The notes: generated by a model not told the origin, from the letters alone. A stretch of DNA of 5,871 nt from an uncultured Brevundimonas sp. (GCA_946481425.1 CAMLNT010000154.1:1-5871), one strand, 5' to 3'; counted from the first letter of the stretch, positions 1 through 5,009 are shown. Program-made: numbers and translations.

Positions 1-187
1 GCAGGATCGGCAGGGCGAAGGCGGCGGTCTTGCCGGTGCCCGTCTGGGCGATGCCGAGCAGATCCTTGCCGGCCATCACGTCGGGGATGGCCTTTTCCTG
101 GATCGGGGTAGGGGTGGTGTAGCCCTTGGCCGTCAGAGCCGAGAGCAGAGCCGGGTTGAGGCTCAGGGATTCAAACGTGGTCGTCAC
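1..187 (-). CDS. DEAD-box ATP-dependent RNA helicase, N-terminal fragment (runs off left edge)
   Basis: This is the N-terminal 62 residues of a superfamily 2 RNA helicase that unwinds RNA using ATP. The translation starts [18 protein letters not shown]. It then shows the Q motif (GYTTPTPIQ, about residues 23-31), which reads the adenine of ATP, and motif I/Walker A (AQTGTGKT, about 48-55), which binds the phosphates. The DEAD box and the second RecA domain lie outside the window. I chose GTG at 187 because the family usually begins a few residues before the F-x-x-L-x-L segment. An in-frame ATG at 220 would add eleven residues of unconserved sequence and has no Shine-Dalgarno, so I think it less likely. 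The upstream leader is rich in inverted repeats. The fragment cannot be assigned to a subfamily such as RhlE, CsdA or SrmB. Confidence 0.93.
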   Translation of the reverse strand, partial: MTTTFESLSLNPALLSALTAKGYTTPTPIQEKAIPDVMAGKDLLGIAQTGTGKTAAFALPIL

Positions 188-231
188 GTGCGGTCTTTCA
201 GATTCGAACGCGCACGCCATGACGCACGCGT

Positions 232-369
232 CCGGCCCCGGTCAGGGGCTGGAAACGGGCGTCGCCCCGCGTGATTTGGCGACGAATGGAAAAGAAGACG
301 GCGGCTCGACAGGCGGACCTGGTCAGGACCCTCACGCGCTGGAGCGGCCGGACATCGCATTGTGCGATG
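232..369 (-). promoter_or_regulatory. Inverted-repeat-rich leader upstream of the RNA helicase
   Basis: The 247 bases between the helicase and the dehydrogenase hold no gene I can support. They do contain several inverted repeats. One is an 8-bp stem with one G-T pair (232-239 with 245-252, 5-base loop). The second is a perfect 7-bp repeat CGTCGCC/GGCGACG (260-266 with 278-284). The third is a perfect 7-bp repeat CATCGCA/TGCGATG with a 3-base loop (353-359 with 363-369). A shorter GCGCC/GGCGC pair lies at 382-397. If the helicase promoter is upstream of these, its mRNA would have a long folded 5' leader, as known for some cold-shock RNA helicases. I could not place a promoter, and any regulatory role is inference. 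Confidence 0.35.
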
Positions 370-398
370 CAGCAAAGATAGGCGCCGATTGAGGCGCT

Positions 399-427
399 GG
401 CAAGGCGGCGGCGGTCCGCCGCCTGCC
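399..427 (-). terminator. GC-rich hairpin after the dehydrogenase gene, possible terminator
   Basis: Seven bases beyond the dehydrogenase stop codon is a 12-bp stem with one bulged base, built on GGCGGCGG/CCGCCGCC with loop ACCG on the minus strand. It is very stable but has no following T-run, so it may be a Rho-independent terminator of weak type, an mRNA 3' stabiliser, or a barrier protecting the helicase leader from read-through. Confidence 0.5.
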
Positions 428-434
428 GTCGGCG

Positions 435-1190
435 TCAGTGCGCTCCATTGAGCATGGCGTAGACCTGTTCGTAATTGCCACTGGCTTCAGACCAGCGGAG
501 CGGCTTGACGCGCTCGACGAGGATTTCGCCGCGCGGCGTGTCGCCGCGTTCGATCAGGCCGATGACCTCCGCGGTGTAATCCGCCAGCGGCATGGAATTG
601 GGGTTCTCGGCGTGGCCCGGCATCAGGTTTGTGGCGACCGCGGGCGGCGCGAGTTCCAGAACCTCGACTGCGGTGTCCTTCAGCTGCGTCCGCAGAGACT
701 GGGTCCAGGAGTGGATGGCGGCCTTCGTGGCATTGTAGGTCGGGGTCGCGACCAGCGGGATGAAGGCCAGGCCCGAGGTCACGGTCACGACCGTCGAGAC
801 CGGCCGCGTCCGCAGATGGGGTAGCAGCGCCATCGTCAGGCGGATGGGACCCAAGAGGTTGGTGGTGATGGTCGCCTCGGCGGTGTCGAGCGAGAAGGGC
901 TCGGCCGTCAGGTCCTCGGCCTGCATGACCCCGGCGTTGTTGATGACGACGTTCAGGTCCGGGTGGTCGGCGGTGATGCGCGGACCGAAGGCCTTGATGG
1001 CCTCGGCGTCGGCGACATCTAGGGTCGCCCAGGCCATGCCGGGGTTGGCGTCGGCCACGGCCTTGAGCGGGGCCTCGCGGCGGCCGGTGATGATGACAGT
1101 GTTGCCGCGCGCGTGCAGGGCCTCGGCCAGGGCGCGGCCGATGCCGGTGCCGCCGCCGGTGATCAGGATGGTGTTGCCGGTGATGTTCAT
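435..1190 (-). CDS. Short-chain dehydrogenase/reductase, DltE-like
   Basis: A 251-residue NAD(P)-dependent oxidoreductase of the classical SDR superfamily, cytoplasmic, with a Rossmann fold. Visible motifs in order are the cofactor loop TGGGTGIG (residues 11-18), a basic pair after strand 2 (TGRR, 36-39) that suggests NADP(H), the structural NNAG (84-87), Asn111, the catalytic Ser139, and YNATK with Tyr152 and Lys156. The tetrad is complete and the length is normal. The opening MNITGNTILITGGGTGIG resembles the DltE/COG3967 group. The substrate cannot be told from sequence. I chose ATG at 1190 because AAGGAG sits seven bases upstream; an alternative start at 1229 adds thirteen unconserved residues. 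It is divergent from an HxlR regulator across 117 bases, so it is probably that regulator's target, perhaps induced by a reactive carbonyl or quinone. This regulation is inferred. Confidence 0.93.
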   Translation of the reverse strand: MNITGNTILITGGGTGIGRALAEALHARGNTVIITGRREAPLKAVADANPGMAWATLDVADAEAIKAFGPRITADHPDLNVVINNAGVMQAEDLTAEPFSLDTAEATITTNLLGPIRLTMALLPHLRTRPVSTVVTVTSGLAFIPLVATPTYNATKAAIHSWTQSLRTQLKDTAVEVLELAPPAVATNLMPGHAENPNSMPLADYTAEVIGLIERGDTPRGEILVERVKPLRWSEASGNYEQVYAMLNGAH

Positions 1191-1259
1191 GGTCGGTCTC
1201 CTTGGCTCAACGCTGGCGTCGCGTTCCAAGGGGAGGTATGACTGTCACTCTCCAATAGA

Positions 1260-1286
1260 AAGTAGGCACCTAGCGCTGCCATACTT
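1260..1286. promoter_or_regulatory. Imperfect palindrome in the divergent dehydrogenase/HxlR region, candidate operator
   Basis: In the 117-base gap between the two divergent starts, AAGTAGGCA on the left faces TGCCATACTT on the right, matching as an inverted repeat apart from one extra base. Just to the left, ACTCTC (1245-1250) faces GAAAGT (1256-1261) with one mismatch. HxlR proteins are winged-helix dimers that usually bind dyads in the gap beside their own gene, so these are the best operator candidates. I could not assign -10 and -35 boxes for either gene with confidence. Confidence 0.5.
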
Positions 1287-1307
1287 ACCGACTGGGAAGA
1301 TTTGACG

Positions 1308-1715
1308 ATGACAACGGTTCCAGCCGCCAGAATTTCTTCGCCGCATCACGACCTCCCGCCCGATCCGCGCGTGGAGGCGCTGGTCAATGAGGTGATCGGG
1401 CGGGTCGCGGACAAGTGGACCATGCTGATCCTGGAAGTCCTGACCGAGCATGGGGAGCAGCGGTTCACCCGCGTGGGCGAGCTGGTCGGCGGCATCAGCC
1501 AGAAGATGCTGACCCAGACCCTGCGCCAGATGGAGCGCGACGGACTGGTGGTGCGGACGGTCCATCCGGTGATCCCGCCGCGTGTGGAGTATCGGCTGAC
1601 GGACCTTGGCCTCACGCTGGCGGAGGCCTTCTGCGGCGTGTGGATGTGGGCGGAGGCCAACATCGAGCGGATCGAGGCGGCGCGGGCCGCGTTCGACGCC
1701 CGCAAGGCTGGCTAG
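1308..1715 (+). CDS. HxlR-family winged helix-turn-helix transcriptional regulator
   Basis: A 135-residue DNA-binding regulator. The family signature is clear: DKWTMLIL (35-42) opens the domain, the recognition region RFTRVGELVGGISQKMLTQ (52-70) contains the typical I-S-x-K-M-L-T-x-x-L helix, and the wing follows at PPRVEYRLTDLG (90-101). The C-terminal helix probably dimerises. Many thiol-sensing HxlR proteins have a Cys just before the DNA-binding domain; here that stretch (VEALVNEVIGRVADKW) has none and the only Cys is Cys109 in FCGVW, so sensing through the usual N-terminal thiol is unlikely. I chose ATG at 1308 because GGGAAGA lies seven bases upstream; a TTG at 1302 is in frame but within the ribosome-binding spacer. 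It is divergent from the dehydrogenase, its probable target, and convergent with sspB with a 3-base gap. Confidence 0.93.
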   Translation: MTTVPAARISSPHHDLPPDPRVEALVNEVIGRVADKWTMLILEVLTEHGEQRFTRVGELVGGISQKMLTQTLRQMERDGLVVRTVHPVIPPRVEYRLTDLGLTLAEAFCGVWMWAEANIERIEAARAAFDARKAG

Positions 1716-1718
1716 ACC

Positions 1719-2198
1719 CTACTTCTTCCGGAACTGGTCGAGCGAGACGACCTTGGGCCCGTCGTCCTCGGGGCCGTCATCGTCCTCTTCGGGCTCTTCG
1801 GCCTCGACCGGGGCCGGCGCGATCTGCGGCGGCTCGAACTGGAGCGCGAACTGGACGCTGGGGTCATGGAAGCGCGTGATCGCGGCATAGGGCACGACCA
1901 GCTTCTTCGGCTGGCCCGAGAACTGGAGCACGACCTGGAACTTGTCGACCTCAGGGATGAGGTCCCAGTACTGGTGCTGGATGACGATGGTGATCTCGTC
2001 CGGGTAGCGGCCCAGCAGGTCGGCCGGGATCGATACGTCCGGAGCCCGGGTCTTGAAGGTGATGTAGAAGTGGTGCGTGCCGGGAAGGCCATCGCTCTCG
2101 GCGGCGCGTTCCAGCGCCGCGCGGATCACGCCCCTGAGCGCCTGCTGGGTCAGCAGGTCGTAACGCATCTCGTCGGTCGGGAAATCCTGGCCGTTCAT
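1719..2198 (-). CDS. sspB: SspB, alphaproteobacterial ClpXP adaptor for ssrA-tagged proteins
   Basis: SspB tethers ssrA-tagged proteins to the ClpX unfoldase so that ClpXP degrades them. The 159-residue protein begins MNGQDFPTDEMRYDLLTQQA, typical of the alpha-type. The globular tag-binding domain spans about residues 8-122, with the pattern HHFYITFKT (42-50), DVSIPADLLGRYPDEITIVIQHQYWDL (54-80) and FQVVLQFSGQPKKLVVPYAAITRFHDPSVQFALQF (87-121). A flexible, strongly acidic linker (about 126-147) follows, and the protein ends with VVSLDQFRKK, the short basic-hydrophobic tail that docks on the ClpX N-domain. I chose ATG at 2198 because GAGG lies five bases upstream; an extension to 2243 would run into the predicted promoter. 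It sits downstream of ssrA on the same strand, next to the RNA that makes its substrate tag, and has its own probable promoter. Confidence 0.95.
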   Translation of the reverse strand: MNGQDFPTDEMRYDLLTQQALRGVIRAALERAAESDGLPGTHHFYITFKTRAPDVSIPADLLGRYPDEITIVIQHQYWDLIPEVDKFQVVLQFSGQPKKLVVPYAAITRFHDPSVQFALQFEPPQIAPAPVEAEEPEEDDDGPEDDGPKVVSLDQFRKK

Positions 2199-2223
2199 AC
2201 TCGCCTCAAGGGGAACGGCGACG

Positions 2224-2251
2224 GTTCTAGCTGCCACGCGCAAGAACGCAA
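2224..2251 (-). promoter_or_regulatory. Probable sspB promoter
   Basis: On the minus strand TTGCGTT (2251-2245) is followed after 13 bases by GCTAGAAC (2231-2224). The second element matches the Caulobacter housekeeping -10 consensus GCTANAWC at every position; the -35 is only partial against TTGACGS. Transcription would start near 2217, leaving a short leader before the sspB ATG at 2198, which also argues against a longer sspB reading frame. Confidence 0.55.
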
Positions 2252-2264
2252 AGGCGATGAGCCG

Positions 2265-2302
2265 AAAAAGGAAAGTCCCGGCTTCTGTTGCCAGGCGCCG
2301 GG
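2265..2302 (-). terminator. Rho-independent terminator of ssrA
   Basis: On the minus strand CCCGGC (2302-2297) pairs with GCCGGG (2282-2277) across a 14-base loop, followed by ACTTTCC and a run of five T (2269-2265). Its position immediately after the tmRNA coding piece and before the sspB promoter fits termination of the pre-tmRNA transcript. Confidence 0.65.
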
Positions 2303-2593
2303 GGGCCCCGCCCAGGGATCTGAACCCCTAGGACTTAGATCGAGAAACGTCGGGTCGCTTACGCGGCCAGACGAACTTCTCCAGCGAAGTTATCGTTCGC
2401 AGTTAGAAAATGGCCCGATGCGGCGGTACCATACCGAGCGAAAGCAACGCCTTTACACGCCCGTCGATGCTGATCGGCCCCATGATCCCCGCCGATAACG
2501 CGGAAAGGAAATGGTGGAGCCGCCGGGAATCGCACCCGGGTCCGGTTCGCTTATTACACGCACGTTTATCGCCATAGTCGGGACAAGCCCGAC
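2303..2593 (-). ncRNA. ssrA: tmRNA (ssrA), circularly permuted two-piece alphaproteobacterial type
   Basis: tmRNA frees stalled ribosomes by acting as alanyl-tRNA and then as a short mRNA that adds a degradation tag. The gene is permuted: on the minus strand the acceptor piece comes first (about 2593-2512), ending in CGGCUCC-A-CCA with CCA encoded at 2514-2512, then a 30-base spacer (2511-2482) that must be removed, then the coding piece from 2481. The coding piece begins GGGGCCG (2481-2475), which pairs over all seven positions with CGGCUCC, including a G3-U70 pair, the main identity signal for alanyl-tRNA synthetase. A T-arm is visible (stem 2539-2535 with 2527-2523, loop UGCGAUU). The tag frame is at 2400-2359. 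A hairpin (2593-2588 with 2582-2577) opens the acceptor piece. The outer ends are estimates: the 5' end comes from the predicted promoter, the 3' end from the terminator. Confidence 0.95.
2359..2400 (-). other. tmRNA proteolysis-tag reading frame
   Basis: Within the coding piece the minus strand reads ANDNFAGEVRLAA and stops at TAA (2361-2359). The resume codon is GCG at 2400-2398. Adding the alanine carried by tmRNA itself gives a 14-residue tag, the same length as the Caulobacter tag AANDNFAEEFAVAA as I remember it. The AANDNF start, which SspB contacts, and the final LAA recognised by ClpX are both present; the middle differs from Caulobacter. Confidence 0.93.
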
Positions 2594-2599
2594 ACCGGC

Positions 2600-2628
2600 A
2601 ATATAGGACGTTCGGGTGCGTTTTAGAA
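2600..2628 (-). promoter_or_regulatory. Candidate ssrA promoter
   Basis: On the minus strand TATATT (2605-2600) would be a good -10 box. TTCTAA at 2628-2623, 17 bases upstream, is a weak -35. Transcription would begin near 2593, exactly at the first base of the hairpin that opens the acceptor piece. The -35 half nearly touches the stop codon of the upstream small gene. Confidence 0.4.
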
Positions 2629-2637
2629 GGGGCGGCC

Positions 2638-2937
2638 CTAGCGGCCGCCACCCATACCTTCGCCGGCGCCGGCGCCCTGGCCGGTGCTGAAGCGGTCGTC
2701 GCGCAGCGCTTCGCGCGACATGTCCTGAATGTGGTTCCACTGGCGACGGGTCTGGCAGATGCGCTGCGGGCGGTTGGATCCCACGACGTGTTCGCGGCGG
2801 CAGATCACCTCATTCAGGTGGGCTTCCTCTTCGGCCTCGCGGCGCTGTTCCTCGGTCATCGGGGCCTCGGTCTGGGCGGCCGAGGTGGCGGGATCCTGGA
2901 TCAGGGCGAGCGAAAGCGCGAAGGCAGCGATGAACAT
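2638..2937 (-). CDS. Small exported protein with a two-cysteine C..GS..RxCxT..W motif, function unknown
   Basis: A 99-residue protein I recognise only as a type, not by function. It opens with a short hydrophobic segment (MFIAAFALSLALIQDPATSAAQ), probably a Sec signal peptide cut near residue 20-22. A charged, Glu/Arg-rich helix follows (27-43), then the likely core: Cys46, GS at 53-54, R-I-C61-Q-T63 and Trp67. The two cysteines could form a disulfide in the periplasm. Short alphaproteobacterial exported proteins with this C-GS-RxCxT-W pattern are common and mostly unnamed. The tail (86-98) is glycine-rich. ATG at 2937 has GGAG seven bases upstream. It follows miaA on the same strand after 58 bases; TTGTGT (2995-2990) and CATAGT (2972-2967), 17 bases apart, could be its own weak promoter. 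Confidence 0.8.
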   Translation of the reverse strand: MFIAAFALSLALIQDPATSAAQTEAPMTEEQRREAEEEAHLNEVICRREHVVGSNRPQRICQTRRQWNHIQDMSREALRDDRFSTGQGAGAGEGMGGGR

Positions 2938-2995
2938 AAGAAAACTCCGGGAAGAGATCGTTGATCACTATGACCGCAACCGGGGCGGTACACAA

Positions 2996-3967
2996 TCATT
3001 CCGATAGGGGCGGGATGCGCGGCCAGTCGGGGGTCTGGTTTCGGAACCAGGTGAGCTGGCGCTTGGCGTATTGTCGGGTGCTGACCTTCATCGCCGCGAC
3101 GGCCTCGTCGAGCCTATGGTCTCCGGCCAGGTATCGGGTCAGCTCGCGGACGCCCACGGCCTTCATGGCGGGCAAGTCCGAGGCCAGGCGTCTGGCCAGC
3201 AGGTTGCGCACCTCGTCGATCGCGCCGGCCTCGACCATTGAATCGACCCGACGATCGCACCGGGCGTACAGGTCCTCCCGCTCTCGCTCCAGCACGTATC
3301 GTGTCAGATCGCTGTCCGTCAGCAGCGGCCGCGAGGGTTCAGCCTGCCAAGATGACAAGGATCGTCCGGTCGATTCCGCCACGGCGAGGGCGCGGATCAG
3401 CCGCTGCCGGTCGGCCGGGCCGATCCGGGCCTCAGCCTCGGGATCGACAGCCGCCAGGCGGGCCCTGATAGCCGCTTCGCCGGCCTGTTCGAACTCGGCC
3501 GAAAGGGCATCCCGGATGTCCGGATCGATCGGCGGGGTCGGCGCCAGTCCTCTCGTCAGGGCGTGAAAATACAGTCCTGTGCCACCCACGATGATCAGGG
3601 GGCGGTCGTCTGCCTCCAGGATGGCCTGAACCTCGCGCAACCACTGCCCGGTCGACCAGGCGGCGGCCGGGTCGGCGACGCCGAACAGGCGATGCGGCAC
3701 GCGGCCCTCGTCCTGGGGCGAGGGGCGGGCGCTGAGGATCCGCATTCCGTCATAGAGTTGCTGGGAATCGGCGTTCACGACCACGCCGGCCCGTTCCTCG
3801 GCCAGCCGGATCGCCAGATCGGACTTTCCGGTCGCGGTGGCGCCGGCGAGCAGGACGACAGGGCGGGCGATGGCCGGATCCTCGAGGATGACGCGTGCGC
3901 CCGATGGCGATAAGACGCCCGCCTGCTGCTGACAAGGAGGGCAGGTCCTGACCGAGACCGTCGACAA
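2996..3967 (-). CDS. miaA: tRNA dimethylallyltransferase (MiaA), start codon unresolved
   Basis: MiaA transfers a dimethylallyl group from DMAPP to N6 of A37 in tRNAs reading UNN codons, which steadies codon pairing. Numbering from the TTG at 3967, motifs are the P-loop GATATGKS (42-49), NADSQQLY (65-72), VPHRLFGV (90-97), GGTGLY (128-133), DRQRLIRALAV in the middle and STRQYAKRQLTWFRNQ (296-311). The coordinates run to the only ATG, GTG or TTG available, a TTG at 3967 with no Shine-Dalgarno, which overlaps the divergent mrp gene. Its first 32 residues look unlike MiaA. An ATC at 3871 has GAGGA seven bases upstream and would give MARPVVLLAGATATGKS, a normal family N-terminus and 291 residues. 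I think translation more probably begins there or nearby. The function is secure; the start is not. Confidence 0.95.
   Translation of the reverse strand: MSTVSVRTCPPCQQQAGVLSPSGARVILEDPAIARPVVLLAGATATGKSDLAIRLAEERAGVVVNADSQQLYDGMRILSARPSPQDEGRVPHRLFGVADPAAAWSTGQWLREVQAILEADDRPLIIVGGTGLYFHALTRGLAPTPPIDPDIRDALSAEFEQAGEAAIRARLAAVDPEAEARIGPADRQRLIRALAVAESTGRSLSSWQAEPSRPLLTDSDLTRYVLEREREDLYARCDRRVDSMVEAGAIDEVRNLLARRLASDLPAMKAVGVRELTRYLAGDHRLDEAVAAMKVSTRQYAKRQLTWFRNQTPDWPRIPPLSE
3888..3916 (+). promoter_or_regulatory. Probable mrp promoter
   Basis: ATGACGC (3888-3894) matches six of seven positions of the Caulobacter -35 TTGACGS. After 14 bases, GATAAGAC (3909-3916) matches GCTANAWC at all but two positions. 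Transcription would start near 3923, about 25 bases before the CTG start of mrp. On the opposite strand TTGTCA (3939-3934) is a weak candidate -35 for miaA. Confidence 0.5.
3934..3950 (+). promoter_or_regulatory. Strong ribosome-binding site pointing to a CTG start for mrp
   Basis: AAGGAGG (3934-3940) is the strongest Shine-Dalgarno in the window. Seven bases later is CTG (3948-3950), in frame with mrp. The reading frame opens after a TGA at 3930-3932 and holds no ATG, GTG or TTG until GTG at 3975, which is 34 bases from the Shine-Dalgarno and too far to use it. Confidence 0.75.
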
Positions 3968-5009
3968 GAAGCGGGTGCTGGCTGCGCTGGATTCGGTAAT
4001 CGATCCGGTTTCGGGCTACGGGCTCGGCCGGGCCGGCCTGATCAAGGGCCTGGTCGTCGCGGACGGCAAGGCAGGCTTCGTTATCGAGGCGCCTGCGGCG
4101 CGCGCCGCCGAGTACGGCGCGGTGCGGGATCAGGCGGAGGCCGTGCTTCGCGGCTTGCCGGGTATCGAGCGCGTCCATGTCGTCCTGACGGCTGAGCAGC
4201 CCGCGCCGCGTCCGCGAGGCGCCAGCCTGTCGCCGGCGGCCCTCGAACAGGGACGGCCAAAGGCGCCGGCGGCGACCAGCCGGCCCGAGCACGTCTGCCG
4301 CGTCATCGCCGTGGCGAGCGGCAAGGGCGGCGTGGGCAAGTCGACGGTGGCCAGCAATCTCGCCGTCGCCCTGGCCAGCCGTGGCGTGAAGGTCGGCCTG
4401 CTGGACGCCGATGTGTACGGGCCCTCGGCTCCGCTGATGCTCGGCCTGTCCGGCGCGCCTCAGCACGATGGCGAGCGGCTGGTCCCGCTCGAGGCGCATG
4501 GCGTCAAGGCGATGTCGACCGGACTGCTGGTCGGGGCCGACCAGGCGATGGTCTGGCGCGGGCCGATGGCAAGCCAGGCCCTGACCCAGATGCTGACCCA
4601 GACCCGCTGGGGAACGGCCGAGGCGCCGCTGGACATCCTGATCGTCGACCTGCCGCCGGGGACGGGCGATGTGCAGCTGACGCTTGTGCAGAAGACCCTG
4701 ATCGACGGCGTGTTGGTGGTCTCGACCCCGCAGGAAGCGGCTCTGGCGGATGCGCGGCGCGCGGTGGCCATGTTCGGCAAGACCGGTACGCCGGTGCTGG
4801 GCCTGATCGAGAACATGTCCGGGCCCGTATTCGGCGAGGGAGGCGCGCAGCGCGAGGCGGAGCGGCTCGGCGTGCCGTTCCTGGGCTCTATCCCGCTGGC
4901 GGCGGCGGTCCGGGAGGGCGGAGACTCCGGGCGGCCTGTCGTTCTGAATGATGCGGGCAGCGAAGCCGCCGCAGCCTTGACCGCGCTGGCGGCCGCGATC
5001 GCGAGCTAG
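3948..5009 (+). CDS. mrp: Mrp/ApbC-family P-loop ATPase (iron-sulfur carrier family), CTG start
   Basis: A cytoplasmic ATPase of the Mrp/ApbC/Nbp35 family, whose studied members carry Fe-S clusters to apoproteins. From the CTG start (353 residues) there is an N-terminal MIP18/DUF59 domain (about 5-85, with LDSVIDPVSGYGL), a Pro/Ala-rich linker, then the MinD-like domain: deviant Walker A GKGGVGKST (125-133), DADVYGPSAP (153-162) and DLPPGTGD (234-241). The family's C-terminal CxxC should lie between ENMS (288-291) and FGEGGA (295-300), but only three residues stand there and both cysteines are absent; the sole Cys is Cys117. ATPase function looks intact, cluster binding by the usual motif does not. 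The start is set by AAGGAGG seven bases upstream; GTG at 3975 would give 344 residues. It is divergent from miaA and overlaps the next gene's stop codon. Confidence 0.93.
   Translation: MTETVDKKRVLAALDSVIDPVSGYGLGRAGLIKGLVVADGKAGFVIEAPAARAAEYGAVRDQAEAVLRGLPGIERVHVVLTAEQPAPRPRGASLSPAALEQGRPKAPAATSRPEHVCRVIAVASGKGGVGKSTVASNLAVALASRGVKVGLLDADVYGPSAPLMLGLSGAPQHDGERLVPLEAHGVKAMSTGLLVGADQAMVWRGPMASQALTQMLTQTRWGTAEAPLDILIVDLPPGTGDVQLTLVQKTLIDGVLVVSTPQEAALADARRAVAMFGKTGTPVLGLIENMSGPVFGEGGAQREAERLGVPFLGSIPLAAAVREGGDSGRPVVLNDAGSEAAAALTALAAAIAS

Noticed and set aside
1415..1890. Plus-strand open frames of 154 and 94 codons
   Set aside because: They are out-of-frame readings of hxlR and sspB, full of Arg, Gly and Pro or Ser, as expected of shadow frames in GC-rich DNA.
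1866..2498. Plus-strand open frame of 210 codons
   Set aside because: It is antisense to sspB and most of the tmRNA and has no recognisable domain or ribosome-binding site.
2512..2545. A tRNA-like 3' end (T-arm, acceptor strand, CCA)
   Set aside because: No D-arm or anticodon arm lies where a tRNA would need it; the acceptor partner is found in the tmRNA coding piece at 2481-2475.
2403..2740. Open frames of 82 and 95 codons on the minus strand
   Set aside because: They run through the tmRNA acceptor stem, spacer and T-arm, which explain the sequence better; the longer one also overlaps the small exported protein.
2961..3566. Plus-strand open frame of 201 codons
   Set aside because: It is antisense to miaA and Ser/Arg-rich; the miaA motifs on the other strand are decisive.
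3750..4499. Minus-strand open frame of 249 codons across the miaA/mrp junction
   Set aside because: It is antisense to the well-supported mrp domains and out of frame with miaA; its composition is rich in Arg and His without motifs.
4581..4604. Short tandem repeat CTGACCCAGA in mrp
   Set aside because: It encodes LTQMLTQT in a normal, conserved-looking helix; two copies only and no sign of instability.
1504..4605. An 18-base identical stretch in hxlR (1504-1521) and mrp (4588-4605)
   Set aside because: Both encode the peptide MLTQT in the same frame with preferred codons; flanks do not match, so chance is the simplest reading, not a repeat element.
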